Counted from the first letter of the stretch, positions 37,165 through 47,339 are shown. The stretch: 64,000 nt of DNA from Pantoea vagans (GCF_001506165.1 NZ_CP011427.1:1798001-1862000); one strand, 5' to 3'. The notes: a model not told the origin generated them from the sequence alone. Numbers and translations: made by a program.

Positions 37165-38652
37165 TTACTCAGAGAGGTAGCGTTGTTCAAGGTGCTGGCG
37201 GAAATAGTGCGGATTCAGCGCTTCCCCTGTCGCATTGATCAGCAACTGCTGCGTAGGGAAGCGGCTGCCGTGTTGCCAGATGTTCTGCTGTAACCAGTCA
37301 AAGACTGGCTGCAACTCGCCGTCGAGGATCAGTTCATCCACCTGCGGAATCGCCCGCTTCACCGCCTGGAACAGCTGAGCGGCATACATGGCGCCCAAGG
37401 TATATGTCGGGAAGTAACCAAAGGCACCGTCGGTCCAGTGAATATCCTGCATACAGCCGTCACGGTAATTGCCACGGGTGTCAATGCCGAGCGATTGCTG
37501 CATCTTTTGGTCCCACAGCGCAGGGATATCTTCAACCTCAATGTCACCTTCAATCAGCGCGCGTTCAATCTCGTAACGCAGGATCACATGCGCCGGATAA
37601 CTCAGTTCATCTGCATCAACGCGAATAAAACCGGGTTTGACACGCTGGGTCTGGCGAATGAAGTTGCTGACTTCCAGTGCGGGCTGATCCCCCATCAGAG
37701 CCACCACCTGCGGGTGAATGTGTTGCAGGAAGCCGTTGCTGCGCCCCAACTGCATCTCCATAAACAGGCTTTGTGACTCGTGCATCGCCGTGGAGCGCGC
37801 ATGGGCGACTGGCTGTCCACGCCACTGCTGCGGCAAGTTCTGCTCGTAGCGAGCGTGGCCCGTTTCATGGATCACGCCCATCATGGCACTGAGAAAATCG
37901 TTCTCGTTGTAACGCGTGGTAATGCGCACATCTTCTGGCACGCCGCCGCAGAAGGGGTGGGCGCTGACGTCAAGACGACCATGATTGAAGTCGAAGCCGA
38001 GCGTCTTCATCACACTGAGACCCAGTTGTTTCTGCGCTTCAATGGCAAAAGGACCAACAGGAGCCGCGATAGGGGTTTTCTGCTGTTTTGCTACGGCTTT
38101 TTGCAGCAGGTCTGGCAACCAGCTTTTTAACTCGCCAAAGGTGCTATCGAGTTGGGCGCTGGTCATGCCGGGCTCGAACACATCCAGCAAGGCATCATAG
38201 CGGGAAACACCGGATGCATCTGCACGCAACTGGGCTTCTTCACGGCTGAGTTTGACCACTTCTTTTAAGTTGGCAGAGAAGCCAGCCCAGTCATTGGCCG
38301 GGCGCTGCTGACGCCATGCATGCTCACAACGTGAGCCCGCCAGCGATTTCGCTTCCACCAGCGCTGCGGGCAGGATTGTCGCCTGCTGCCACGCACGTTG
38401 CATTTCACTGAGGTTGGCCTGCTCAACGTCGTTCAGAGATTCCTGCTGTGCAGCATCGAACAAACCGCCGAGACGCTTATCGGTCAACAGTTCATGCATG
38501 AAGACACTCAATTCGGCCATGGCTTCGCCACGTGCCTGACTGCCGCCCGGTGGCATGGTGGTTTGCATATCGACGCCAGCGATAGCGCCCAGGTGACCGA
38601 AGCGCGATAAGCGCTGGAATGTACGGCTAAGTTGCTGATAAGCGGATGTCAC
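37165..38652 (-). CDS. M32-family metallocarboxypeptidase
   Basis: Zinc carboxypeptidase of the Taq/M32 family, cytosolic, releasing C-terminal residues from peptides. It has 495 residues, full length. The zinc motif HETGH is at 262-266 and the third-ligand region HES at 291-293. The family motif DMRITT appears as DVRITTRY just upstream, and GYFPTYTLGAMYAAQ lies in the C-terminal half. It starts at GTG 38652 behind GGAG, 12 nt after the rstB stop, so it probably belongs to the rstAB transcript. E. coli K-12 has tus at this place, so this link is a difference. Confidence 0.93.
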   Translation of the reverse strand: MTSAYQQLSRTFQRLSRFGHLGAIAGVDMQTTMPPGGSQARGEAMAELSVFMHELLTDKRLGGLFDAAQQESLNDVEQANLSEMQRAWQQATILPAALVEAKSLAGSRCEHAWRQQRPANDWAGFSANLKEVVKLSREEAQLRADASGVSRYDALLDVFEPGMTSAQLDSTFGELKSWLPDLLQKAVAKQQKTPIAAPVGPFAIEAQKQLGLSVMKTLGFDFNHGRLDVSAHPFCGGVPEDVRITTRYNENDFLSAMMGVIHETGHARYEQNLPQQWRGQPVAHARSTAMHESQSLFMEMQLGRSNGFLQHIHPQVVALMGDQPALEVSNFIRQTQRVKPGFIRVDADELSYPAHVILRYEIERALIEGDIEVEDIPALWDQKMQQSLGIDTRGNYRDGCMQDIHWTDGAFGYFPTYTLGAMYAAQLFQAVKRAIPQVDELILDGELQPVFDWLQQNIWQHGSRFPTQQLLINATGEALNPHYFRQHLEQRYLSE

Positions 38653-38664
38653 AGTTGAAGCTCC

Positions 38665-39975
38665 TTATGACGGTAAACGGGGCGGAATGTCTCGCAAGGG
38701 TAGATCAATCGGCCAGCAGAAGCGAACGCAGGCACCGCCTAACGGGCTGCTCTCAATACTGACCTGTCCCTGCAGCGCTTGCGCGATAGAGTGAACAATC
38801 GCCAGGCCTAAACCACAGCCGCCCGTGGCGCGGTCGCGACTGGGGTCAAGACGCACGAACGGTTCAAACACGCGTGCGCGCTCTTCCTGAGGAATGCCTG
38901 GACCATCATCTTCTACCTGTAAATTAGCCATCGCGCCGTCAAACCACAGGCTGACGCGCAATCGCTGTTGGGCATAGCGCAGGGCATTATTGACCAGATT
39001 ATCCAACACGCGTTCCATAAGGCGAGTATCCGCTGCACCGACATTTTCCAGTTGCGGGATATCCAGCGCGATCTGCGCCTGCGGATTCATGGTTTGCACA
39101 TCTTCGATATGCAGCCGCAACCATTGGGCAAGGTCGAATGACTGCAAATTGAGGTCAACACGCGGGCGATCCAGGCGAGCGTAGGTGAGTAATTCTTCGA
39201 TCAGGCTCTCTAACTGGCCCACATCGCGGTTTAGCGCGGCGGACTCCGCTTCACTCAGGTTATCGCTCATTTCTAAGCGATAACGTAATCGCACCAACGG
39301 CGTACGCAGCTCGTGCGCGATGCCATCAATCAACTGTTTCTTACTGGCGACCAGCGTATTGATGTTATCCGCCATTTGGTTAAACGCGACGCCCAGGCTG
39401 TGCAGGCTGGATGTGCTTTCAAAATGGGTACGCACATCCAGTTCACCGCGACCAAAGCGTTGTGCCGCTTTCTCCAGGCGTTGCATCTCCTGCCAGTGCG
39501 GCCGCAGCCAGATAAACACCGGCAGCGCCAGTGACATTCCGATAAAGGCCAGTAAGGCGATATCGAGGATGCGCATTTGGTGCAGATAGAACAGGTACGG
39601 AATCGGGCCGACAGAGAGCACATAATGGCTGCGCGGAATATGCTGCAGGAAGGTGTACTGATCGTCCTGCGCGACAATCTCACCTGCGCGCAGACGACGC
39701 ATGTCGGCTTCATCCAGCTGATACTTGCTCATCGGTTCGATATGTAGCTCAAACGACAGATCGAGATCGAGATTGCGGATGGTTTTATTCCAGTCACGCG
39801 GCGGGATCTCGCGCAGTTCGCTGCGCATCAAAAACAGCGAGCTGGCCATCAAGTCGTTCATCGACTGACGACCGGCGCGTTCGGCGGTGAACTTGTACAC
39901 CAGACCGACCAGCAGCGTCATCACCAGAAAACAGACAAACAGCAGCAAATAGAACTGAATGAAGAGCTTTCTCAT
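38665..39975 (-). CDS. rstB: RstB sensor histidine kinase
   Basis: Inner-membrane sensor kinase of the RstBA two-component system, which responds to acid and, through PhoP, to low Mg2+. The product has 436 residues. TM1 lies about 8-28, the periplasmic sensor about 30-133, and TM2 about 135-155. HAMP and the dimerisation domain carry the phospho-accepting His221 in IAHELRTPLVR, and the ATP-binding domain shows N-box (NLVNNALRYA), DDGPGIP and GGCGLGL. Its ATG overlaps the rstA stop (ATGA). Confidence 0.96.
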   Translation of the reverse strand: MRKLFIQFYLLLFVCFLVMTLLVGLVYKFTAERAGRQSMNDLMASSLFLMRSELREIPPRDWNKTIRNLDLDLSFELHIEPMSKYQLDEADMRRLRAGEIVAQDDQYTFLQHIPRSHYVLSVGPIPYLFYLHQMRILDIALLAFIGMSLALPVFIWLRPHWQEMQRLEKAAQRFGRGELDVRTHFESTSSLHSLGVAFNQMADNINTLVASKKQLIDGIAHELRTPLVRLRYRLEMSDNLSEAESAALNRDVGQLESLIEELLTYARLDRPRVDLNLQSFDLAQWLRLHIEDVQTMNPQAQIALDIPQLENVGAADTRLMERVLDNLVNNALRYAQQRLRVSLWFDGAMANLQVEDDGPGIPQEERARVFEPFVRLDPSRDRATGGCGLGLAIVHSIAQALQGQVSIESSPLGGACVRFCWPIDLPLRDIPPRLPS

Positions 39976-40697
39976 GCGGAGCGAGTATCCCAGGCCTGTG
40001 GTGCGAACAGATAACCTTTATTACGGATAGTTTTGATGCGGAACGGTTCGGTGGCGCTGTCATAAAGCTTCTTACGCAGGCGCGAGATCGCCACATCAAT
40101 ACTGCGATCCATGCCGTCATAGGTCACGCCACGTAACGTTTTCAGCAGGGCATCACGATTCAATATCTGCCCAGCATGGGTTGCCAGCTCCCACAGCAAA
40201 TCGAAATCAGCTGTAGACAGTGTGATATTTTCCTCGAACAGCGTCACCTGACGATTCAGTGAATCTATCGTCAATGAACCAAAGCGCAGCACGCGCTGTG
40301 AGCTCTGCACGGCGGGCGCCACTTCCGGCTGCACACCTTGCGCCTGGCGCAGGTGCAAACGCAGACGCGCCAGCAGTACGGCAGGCGGCGTGGTTTTCAG
40401 AATGTAATCGTTGGCACCCATTTCCAAAGCGAGGATGTGGTTCATATCGCTATCGAGTGAGGTCAATAACACGATCGGGCCTTGCCAGTGGGCGCGAAGA
40501 TCGCGGCACACCGTCATGCCATCTTTGCCGGGAAGCATAATATCCAGCAAAACCAGATCGGGGTCGACCTCAAGAATGGTGGCTTCTGCACGGTCACCGC
40601 GGGTTTCAACCGTGACTTCAATATCGTGGCGGCCAAGGTAAGCGGCGATCAGTTCGCCCACTTCTGGCTCATCTTCCACATAGACAATTCTGTTCAT
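39972..40697 (-). CDS. rstA: RstA response regulator
   Basis: OmpR/PhoB-class response regulator. ATG 40697 (MNRIVYVEDEPEV) gives 241 residues; a GTG four codons upstream is less likely. The receiver domain has Glu/Asp at 8-10, phospho-acceptor Asp52 in LLLDIML-type LLDIMLPG, and Thr/Lys of the switch (LLTS, LKTTPP). The winged helix occupies about 130-230 (GVTYDGMDRSIDVAISRLRK). Known targets are asr, csgD and narG. In this window it would act on the box at 37099-37112. Confidence 0.96.
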   Translation of the reverse strand: MNRIVYVEDEPEVGELIAAYLGRHDIEVTVETRGDRAEATILEVDPDLVLLDIMLPGKDGMTVCRDLRAHWQGPIVLLTSLDSDMNHILALEMGANDYILKTTPPAVLLARLRLHLRQAQGVQPEVAPAVQSSQRVLRFGSLTIDSLNRQVTLFEENITLSTADFDLLWELATHAGQILNRDALLKTLRGVTYDGMDRSIDVAISRLRKKLYDSATEPFRIKTIRNKGYLFAPQAWDTRSA

Positions 40698-40873
40698 ATT
40701 TCTCTGCACGTGATGAGAATGACAGCAGCATAACTTTTCCTGGTCCTGAGCTCTACGCTATCGCACGAAATATCCCTCTCTGACTGGTATGTTCCCAGGG
40801 AAATGTGCCATTATTAGCGGCGCGTTGTAGCGCAAGGTTCGGAACCGCAATAAAAACCAGGAGGAGTGCGAGG

Positions 40874-41287
40874 GTGTCTGATAAAGAGCTGGCTTCAGCC
40901 GGATACAGTGACCGCATCTGCTTCAATTACAGTGATTTTCTCTCCGCTTCCTGCAAAAAACGCTGGAGTTTTGTCGATGCCATTTACGGCGTGATGCCCA
41001 TCTTTGGCATGGTGACGCGTAAATCTGCGCATGGCTTAGCGGCCAGTGACGATCACCTCAAAGAATTAGCATTACAAATCATTTCAACCCAGGTCAGTGA
41101 CGAGATAAACATCGCTCGACTCATCACCTTAGCTGAACAGCAACACATCAGTCGTTTCGATATCCAGTTACCTTATCCTTTGTCAGCGGAGCAGCTTGAC
41201 GCTATCCATCAGGAATACCGTAAAGCGCTCAATCTGACACAGCAGGATGACCTGCTGTGTGTTTCTATTCCGGTACAACCCCACTAA
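40874..41287 (+). CDS. Unrecognised 137-residue protein
   Basis: It starts at GTG 40874 behind AGGAGGAGTGCGAGG and begins MSDKELASAGYSDRICFNYS. I do not recognise the family. A short hydrophobic stretch (FVDAIYGVMPIFGMV, about 34-48) is too short and isolated for a clear membrane helix, and there is no signal peptide. The C-terminal half is predicted helical and acidic (SAEQLDAIHQEYRKALNL). It is divergent from rstA (176 bp between starts) and its stop directly abuts the convergent ydgI stop. E. coli has folM/ydgC in this neighbourhood, but the sequence resembles neither. Cytosolic location is inferred. Confidence 0.8.
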   Translation: MSDKELASAGYSDRICFNYSDFLSASCKKRWSFVDAIYGVMPIFGMVTRKSAHGLAASDDHLKELALQIISTQVSDEINIARLITLAEQQHISRFDIQLPYPLSAEQLDAIHQEYRKALNLTQQDDLLCVSIPVQPH

Positions 41288-42679
41288 TTACTGCGTGAGC
41301 TGCCATACCGCAGGCAGTGAAGCCGCCATCAGCAAGACAATCGCAATGCGCTCCAGTTGTGATAACACCTTGTCACTGCGACCGCTGCGTCGCGCATAGA
41401 GGAACAGCAGTAATCCCGGCGCATACAACACCACGGAAAGTAGCAGATGCAGCGGGCCAGAAGCATACAGCAACCACACCCCATAGGCGCTGGCACCGAT
41501 GCCGGTGATCATCGCCAACGGTTTGTTCTGCCCGCGCACCACTTTAATCAGATATAACCCGACCAGCAGATAGGGCACCAGAATCATCTCTGAAGCAATG
41601 GTCAGCAAGGTGTTGTAGTCGGCACCGGTGATGGCGATCAGGATCAGACACAGCTGCACGCTGCCATTAGTGAGCCATAATGAGGCGGCGGGCGAGTTGT
41701 GGCGGTTCTGGCGTGCAATAATACGCGGAAAAGCGCCTTGCTGCGCGGCGAGGAAGGGCACTTCGGCTGCCATAATGGTCCAGCTCAGATACGCACCGCA
41801 CACGGAAATGATCAAGCCTACGGCGATCACCGCATTACCCCAATGCCCCATTAATTGCTGCATTAATCCTGCCATGGAAGGGTTACGCATCTGTGCCAAT
41901 TCAGCGCGCGGTACCACACCTAATGACAGTAGCGTCACCAGAAGATAAACCAGCAGCGCTGCGATCACTGCGAGCATGGTAGCGCGTCCAACATCTTTCT
42001 TATAACGCGCGCGTGCAGAGACCACCACGGCGCCTTCAACGCCGATAAAGACCCAAAGCGTGATCAGCATGGTTTGTTTGACCTGCTGCCACAGCGGCTG
42101 CCCGAGCGTCAGCCCACTGAAATCCACGCTGAAACGATCGTAGTTGAAGGCCAACAGCGCCAGCACCACAAACAACAGCAACGGCACCAGTTTGCCCAAG
42201 GTGGCCAGCAAATTAATGCTGGCTGCGGTTTGTACGCCGCGCAATACCAGGAAATGCACCAACCACAGCAACACCGAGGCACCCAGCATCGCTTGCCAGG
42301 TATTGCCATCACCCAAGACTACGTGATCCGGTGTGTCGGTGAAGAAACTCAGTGCTGAGAAGACGATGACCAGATAGGAGACGTTCGCGATCACCGCGCA
42401 TAACCAGTAGCCCCACGCGGAGCAAAAGCCCATTAGCTCGCCAAAACCTGCGCGTGCGTAAGCAAAGATTCCGCCATCCAGCTCGGGTTTCAGACGTGTC
42501 AGCAACAGCATGGCCAGCGCAAGAAAAATGATCCCCACGCCCGTAATCAACCAACCAATCAGCAAGGCGGCGGGTCCCGCTACGGCGGCCATATTTTGCG
42601 GCAGGCTAAACACCCCTGCGCCCAACATTGAACTGAGTACCAGCGCGGTGAGTGCACCAAGACCTAATTTTTTATCCAA
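41288..42679 (-). CDS. ydgI: YdgI, APA-family basic amino-acid/polyamine antiporter
   Basis: Inner-membrane antiporter of the arginine:ornithine (ArcD) branch of the APC superfamily. The product has 463 residues and about 12 transmembrane helices. The family N-terminal motif SSMLGAGVFSLPQNMA (16-31) and the charged WVFIGVEGAVVVSARAR segment around 210 are present. The substrate is not proven; arginine/ornithine exchange is inferred from the family. Order with ydgH and pntAB is as in E. coli. Confidence 0.92.
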   Translation of the reverse strand: MDKKLGLGALTALVLSSMLGAGVFSLPQNMAAVAGPAALLIGWLITGVGIIFLALAMLLLTRLKPELDGGIFAYARAGFGELMGFCSAWGYWLCAVIANVSYLVIVFSALSFFTDTPDHVVLGDGNTWQAMLGASVLLWLVHFLVLRGVQTAASINLLATLGKLVPLLLFVVLALLAFNYDRFSVDFSGLTLGQPLWQQVKQTMLITLWVFIGVEGAVVVSARARYKKDVGRATMLAVIAALLVYLLVTLLSLGVVPRAELAQMRNPSMAGLMQQLMGHWGNAVIAVGLIISVCGAYLSWTIMAAEVPFLAAQQGAFPRIIARQNRHNSPAASLWLTNGSVQLCLILIAITGADYNTLLTIASEMILVPYLLVGLYLIKVVRGQNKPLAMITGIGASAYGVWLLYASGPLHLLLSVVLYAPGLLLFLYARRSGRSDKVLSQLERIAIVLLMAASLPAVWQLTQ

Positions 42680-42859
42680 AACGCCATTCCTGAGCAGCAG
42701 AGTATGCTGGGTAGTGACTATTCCGCCGGAGAGTAACGTGGCAATCAGCCGGGATTGAAACGGAATAACCTAAAAACAGGCGAAGGATTTTACGGAGAGC
42801 GAATGGGGAAGGCAATGCAGGATTATGCAAATTTGCGCACAGACTATGCAAACAGAAAC

Positions 42860-42883
42860 GCAGGGCGACAATTGCCGCCCTGC
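42860..42883 (-). terminator. ydgH terminator-like hairpin
   Basis: GCAGGGCG (42860-42867) and CGCCCTGC (42876-42883) form a perfect 8-bp stem just past the ydgH stop. The minus-strand tail (TTTCTGTTT) is moderately T-rich. Confidence 0.7.
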
Positions 42884-42890
42884 ATCGGTA

Positions 42891-43847
42891 TTACTTGAAC
42901 AGATCGGCAGTCACCGTCAGGTTACCGCCGCTTTGATTCGACCACTGGCGGGTGACGTGATAATACTTCGCGCCCTTATCGGCGGCACGTTTAGCCACAG
43001 CTTCAGAGATTTCTGTCGGTGTACCGAAATGATCTGAGAAAGTAATGGTATCAAACGGCTGCATTTGCGCTGCAGTGATGGCATTCACTTCCTGCACGCT
43101 GCGGCCATCAGCCAGCTTCACAGTATAGCGCTCGCCGGTAGAACTCTGGGTTTCGAAGAAACGTCCTACACTGCGGCTTGGGGAATCGGAAGATGCCACG
43201 CCTGGAATGGCGACTTTTTTGGCTTCTGCGCCGCCTGCTGCCAGCGCTGCTTTACCGGCCTCGGAATCGGCAGGGATAGAGTCAGAGACGCTCTGTACCT
43301 TACGCTCAGCTGCATCAGCTTTATAGACGTAAGCAGTCACGTACTGGTTGCCGCCGTTGTTTGCATCAACCTGACGCACAATAAAGAAAGAGGCTGCGCC
43401 TTTATCTTTCGCTTGTTTAGCAATAGCTTCATTTACGTCCGGCTGGCTGGAGAAGAAACCACTGACGGAAACGGTATCGAATGGCTCTAAACGATACGCT
43501 TCTGCTTTTGGTAACTCCTTCACGCCATTAAACATACGATACTTTGTTGACTGGTCCGCTTTGGGTGCGTTGGCTTTGTAAAGGTCTGCCGTAACACGCC
43601 AGTTGCCTCCGTTGCCATTGGTGTCGTTGATACCTTGCACATAGAAAGAGTCAGCGCCTTTCTCATCGGCGGCTTTAGAGATGGCATCAGTGGCATCACC
43701 GATGGCATTAAAACGGCCGTTGATATTAATACGTTCGAATGGCTTCAACGCGGCCGCTTGTTCTGGCGTCAACTCTTTGGCAGCAAATGCATTTGCTGCC
43801 AGCAGAGATAACAAGGTGGACGCCAGAATGGTGTTCTTCAGCTTCAT
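42891..43847 (-). CDS. ydgH: YdgH, periplasmic DUF1471 protein
   Basis: 318 residues with a signal peptide (MKLKNTILASTLLSLLAANA) and three DUF1471 (YhcN/BhsA-like) domains at about 40-100, 118-180 and 255-318. Each domain has a PFDTxxxSxxF-type strand, a helix AxxKGAxxFxVxRQ and a closing TADLYK- or TADLFK-like strand. Small DUF1471 proteins affect biofilm and stress tolerance; the three-domain YdgH has no settled function. It is divergent from pntA across 539 bp. Confidence 0.93.
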   Translation of the reverse strand: MKLKNTILASTLLSLLAANAFAAKELTPEQAAALKPFERININGRFNAIGDATDAISKAADEKGADSFYVQGINDTNGNGGNWRVTADLYKANAPKADQSTKYRMFNGVKELPKAEAYRLEPFDTVSVSGFFSSQPDVNEAIAKQAKDKGAASFFIVRQVDANNGGNQYVTAYVYKADAAERKVQSVSDSIPADSEAGKAALAAGGAEAKKVAIPGVASSDSPSRSVGRFFETQSSTGERYTVKLADGRSVQEVNAITAAQMQPFDTITFSDHFGTPTEISEAVAKRAADKGAKYYHVTRQWSNQSGGNLTVTADLFK

Positions 43848-44386
43848 AAAAATGATCCTTCGCCTTACGCAAAATGAGTACGAAAACGTGCTGGACTCTT
43901 GATGTATAACAGATTAGCCGCTGATTATTGCATGTAATAATCAGCCTGTCTCAGCCAATTTATGCGCATAAGATTGACAATCACCGCAAATTATTCATCG
44001 ACATGTCATTTGCCTATGCTATGGCTTTTTTTTAACCAGGTTACCACTAATTCTGGTAACGCATAGTGCCATAATAGTTAAAGTATTGTTAAATAAAGGT
44101 TTTTAAAAACACTTAATTCGACATGACACGATTTTGCGCAGCAGATTATTTTTTATTACGTCTTAAAACTAGTGGCAAAACGTGGCATTCAATCTTTGCA
44201 TCTGAATATTTGAGTGAATGTCATAAGTGTGCGTTATCGCTGTGGATCACTTTTCACATTTTCAGTAGGTTATAAAGACTTTGTTACATTGCGCATTTTG
44301 CTCATAAAAAGCTGAAACGCTGTTTCAGCCTTATGGGCTTGTGCCACTTACAGAACCTCATCCTTTAATTGTTGAAAGGAAACAGT
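43848..44386. promoter_or_regulatory. Long AT-rich ydgH-pntA intergenic region
   Basis: 539 bp with no supportable gene. Two structures stand out: GTTACC-N9-GGTAAC (44040-44060) and a hairpin GCTGAAAC-GCT-GTTTCAGC (44311-44329) in the likely pntA leader, about 58 bp before its start. The region is much more AT-rich than the genes on either side, which suits divergent promoters and perhaps H-NS binding. I cannot assign a known riboswitch. Confidence 0.6.
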
Positions 44387-45919
44387 ATGTTAATTGGGAT
44401 ACCCAAAGAAAGGTTAGCCAACGAGTCACGCGTCGCCGCGACGCCCAAGACCGTTGAGCAACTGATCAAGCTGGGATTCAGCGTAACTGTCGAACAGGGC
44501 GCGGGAATGCGTGCCAGCTTCGACGATGAAAGCTTTATCGCCGCTGGTGCCACTATCAGCAGTACCACTGATGTCTGGCAGTCTGACATTGTGTTAAAAG
44601 TGAACGCGCCTGATGATCAAGAAATTGAACTGACGCGTGCGGGTAGCACGCTGGTGAGTTTTATCTGGCCAGCACAAAATCCGGCATTGCTGGAGAAACT
44701 GGCTGCCCGTCAGGTCACCGTGATGGCGATGGATTCTGTGCCGCGCATTTCGCGCGCGCAGGCTCTGGATGCACTGAGTTCCATGGCGAATATCGCCGGT
44801 TATCGTGCGATCGTCGAAGCTGCTCACGAGTTCGGACGCTTCTTCACCGGACAAATCACCGCAGCAGGCAAAGTGCCGCCAGCGAAAGTGATGATCATCG
44901 GTGCGGGCGTTGCGGGTCTGGCTGCTATCGGTGCAGCAGGGAGCCTGGGGGCGATTGTCCGTGCCTTCGACACCCGTCCTGAAGTCAAAGAGCAGGTGCA
45001 GAGTATGGGCGCCGAGTTCCTGGAGTTGGACTTCGAAGAAGAAGCCGGTAGTGGCGATGGCTATGCCAAAGTGATGTCCGAAGCCTTTATTAAGGCAGAG
45101 ATGGAACTGTTTGCCGCCCAGGCGAAAGAAGTCGACATCATCGTGACTACCGCCCTGATTCCGGGCAAACCAGCCCCTAAACTGATCACTGCGGAAATGG
45201 TTGCCAGCATGAAGCCTGGCAGTGTGATCGTCGATTTGGCCGCTGCCACCGGTGGTAACTGTGATCTCACCGTTGCCGATCAGGTTACCCTGACCAATAA
45301 CGGCGTGAAGATCATTGGTTATACCGATCTGCCAAGCCGTCTGGCGACGCAGTCTTCCCAGCTTTATGGCACCAACCTGGTCAACCTGCTGAAACTGCTG
45401 TGTAAAGAGAAGAACGGCGAAATCACCGTCGACTTCGAAGACGTCGTGGTCCGTGGCGTCACTGTAGTCCGCGAAGGCGAAGTGACCTGGCCTGCACCGC
45501 CAATTCAGGTTTCAGCCGCACCTAAAGCTGCGCAAGCCGCCGTTGAGCCGAAAGCTAAATTGGAAGCTAAACCGGTTTCGCCTTGGCGCAAGTATTTGCT
45601 GCTGGCCTTGGCGATTGTGCTGTTCGCCTGTCTGGCCAACGTGGCACCGGCAGAGTTCCTGTCTCACTTCACCGTCTTTGCGCTCGCCTGCGTAGTCGGT
45701 TATTACGTGGTCTGGAACGTCAGTCATGCTTTGCATACCCCGCTGATGTCTGTCACTAACGCCATATCCGGCATCATTGTCGTGGGTGCGGTATTGCAGA
45801 TGGGCCACGGTGGCTGGGTGACGTTCCTGGCTTTCGTTGCCGTACTGATTGCCAGCATCAATATCTTCGGTGGTTTCACCGTCACCCAGCGCATGCTGAA
45901 AATGTTTCGTAAGAATTAA
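44387..45919 (+). CDS. pntA: NAD(P) transhydrogenase subunit alpha
   Basis: Membrane-bound transhydrogenase uses the proton-motive force to make NADPH from NADH. PntA has 510 residues: a cytosolic NAD(H)-binding domain (1-about 375, with [20 protein letters not shown] around 172) and about four C-terminal transmembrane helices. ATG 44387 ([16 protein letters not shown]) follows GAAAGGAAA and gives the exact E. coli length. It forms an operon with pntB, 11 nt downstream. Confidence 0.97.
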   Translation: MLIGIPKERLANESRVAATPKTVEQLIKLGFSVTVEQGAGMRASFDDESFIAAGATISSTTDVWQSDIVLKVNAPDDQEIELTRAGSTLVSFIWPAQNPALLEKLAARQVTVMAMDSVPRISRAQALDALSSMANIAGYRAIVEAAHEFGRFFTGQITAAGKVPPAKVMIIGAGVAGLAAIGAAGSLGAIVRAFDTRPEVKEQVQSMGAEFLELDFEEEAGSGDGYAKVMSEAFIKAEMELFAAQAKEVDIIVTTALIPGKPAPKLITAEMVASMKPGSVIVDLAAATGGNCDLTVADQVTLTNNGVKIIGYTDLPSRLATQSSQLYGTNLVNLLKLLCKEKNGEITVDFEDVVVRGVTVVREGEVTWPAPPIQVSAAPKAAQAAVEPKAKLEAKPVSPWRKYLLLALAIVLFACLANVAPAEFLSHFTVFALACVVGYYVVWNVSHALHTPLMSVTNAISGIIVVGAVLQMGHGGWVTFLAFVAVLIASINIFGGFTVTQRMLKMFRKN

Positions 45920-45930
45920 GGGGTAACAAC

Positions 45931-47319
45931 ATGTCTGGCGGATTAGTGACTGCAGCATACATTGTTGCCGCAATTCTGTTTATTTTCAGCCTTGCGGGTC
46001 TCTCAAAGCATGAGACCTCCAAGCAGGGTAATATTTTTGGTATGAGCGGCATGGCGATTGCTCTGCTGGCCACCATCTTCGGGCCAAACAGCGGTAACGT
46101 TGCGTGGATCCTGTTGGCGATGGTGATCGGTGGTGCGATAGGCGTGCGCCTGGCGAAGAAAGTCGAAATGACGGAAATGCCAGAGCTGGTGGCGATTCTG
46201 CACAGCTTCGTGGGTCTGGCTGCGGTACTGGTGGGCTTCAACAGCTACCTGGACCACGCACCGGGTCTGGCACCGGTGATGGAGAATATCCATCTGACGG
46301 AAGTGTTCCTCGGCATCTTTATTGGTGCAGTAACCTTCACTGGTTCCCTGGTGGCATTTGGCAAACTGCGCGGCAAGATCTCCTCAAAAGCGTTGATGCT
46401 GCCGCATCGCCATAAAATGAATCTGGCGGCGCTGGTGGTTTCCTTCCTGCTGATGCTGTGGTTTGTTCAGACGGACAGCACCGCTTCGCAAGTGGTTGCG
46501 GTGCTGTTGATGACCGTGATTGCGCTGGTGTTCGGTTGGCATTTGGTGGCCTCGATTGGCGGTGCGGATATGCCGGTAGTGGTCTCTATGCTGAACTCTT
46601 ACTCCGGTTGGGCCGCAGCAGCTGCAGGCTTTATGCTGAGCAACGACCTGCTGATCGTGACCGGTGCGCTGGTCGGTTCTTCCGGTGCCATCCTCTCTTA
46701 CATTATGTGTAAAGCGATGAACCGCTCGTTCATTAGCGTGATTGCCGGCGGTTTTGGCACGGACGTGAGTGTCGGTGGGGAAAGCGAAGAAGAGGGTGAG
46801 CACCGTGAAATCACGGCGGAAGAGACCGCAGAACTGTTGAAAGGCTCTTCTTCGGTGATCATCACGCCTGGTTACGGCATGGCGGTGGCGCAGGCACAGT
46901 ATCCGGTGGCGGAAATCACCGAGAAACTGCGTGCGCGCGGAATCAAAGTGCGTTTCGGTATCCACCCGGTTGCCGGTCGTTTGCCAGGCCACATGAACGT
47001 GTTGTTGGCGGAAGCGAAGGTGCCGTATGACGTGGTACTGGAAATGGACGAGATTAACGATGACTTCAGCGACACCGATACCGTACTGGTCATCGGTGCC
47101 AATGACACCGTTAACCCGGCAGCGCAGGAAGATCCGCGTAGTCCTATCGCGGGCATGCCGGTGTTGGAAGTGTGGAAAGCGCAGAACGTCATTGTGTTTA
47201 AGCGCTCGATGAACACCGGCTACGCGGGTGTGCAGAATCCACTGTTCTTTAAAGACAATACCCAGATGCTGTTTGGCGATGCCAAAGCCAGCGTAGAAGG
47301 TATTTTGCGCGCGTTGTAA
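45931..47319 (+). CDS. pntB: NAD(P) transhydrogenase subunit beta
   Basis: The second subunit carries about nine transmembrane helices (proton channel) and the C-terminal NADP(H)-binding domain. It has 462 residues, as in E. coli. The NADP domain starts around 290 with [20 protein letters not shown], followed by [20 protein letters not shown] and the [12 protein letters not shown] loop. AAGGGG precedes the ATG. A terminator separates it from convergent uspE. Confidence 0.97.
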   Translation: MSGGLVTAAYIVAAILFIFSLAGLSKHETSKQGNIFGMSGMAIALLATIFGPNSGNVAWILLAMVIGGAIGVRLAKKVEMTEMPELVAILHSFVGLAAVLVGFNSYLDHAPGLAPVMENIHLTEVFLGIFIGAVTFTGSLVAFGKLRGKISSKALMLPHRHKMNLAALVVSFLLMLWFVQTDSTASQVVAVLLMTVIALVFGWHLVASIGGADMPVVVSMLNSYSGWAAAAAGFMLSNDLLIVTGALVGSSGAILSYIMCKAMNRSFISVIAGGFGTDVSVGGESEEEGEHREITAEETAELLKGSSSVIITPGYGMAVAQAQYPVAEITEKLRARGIKVRFGIHPVAGRLPGHMNVLLAEAKVPYDVVLEMDEINDDFSDTDTVLVIGANDTVNPAAQEDPRSPIAGMPVLEVWKAQNVIVFKRSMNTGYAGVQNPLFFKDNTQMLFGDAKASVEGILRAL

Positions 47320-47339
47320 GCCGTTACCGTAGTAAGAAG

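Noticed and set aside
44240..44262. CRP-like TGTGG...TTCACA before pntA
   Set aside because: The spacer is 8 bp and not the 6 bp of a CRP site, and the left half has a mismatch.
46384..46992. 202-codon minus-strand frame inside pntB
   Set aside because: Antisense to the conserved PntB membrane and NADP domains; His/Arg/Gln-rich artefact.
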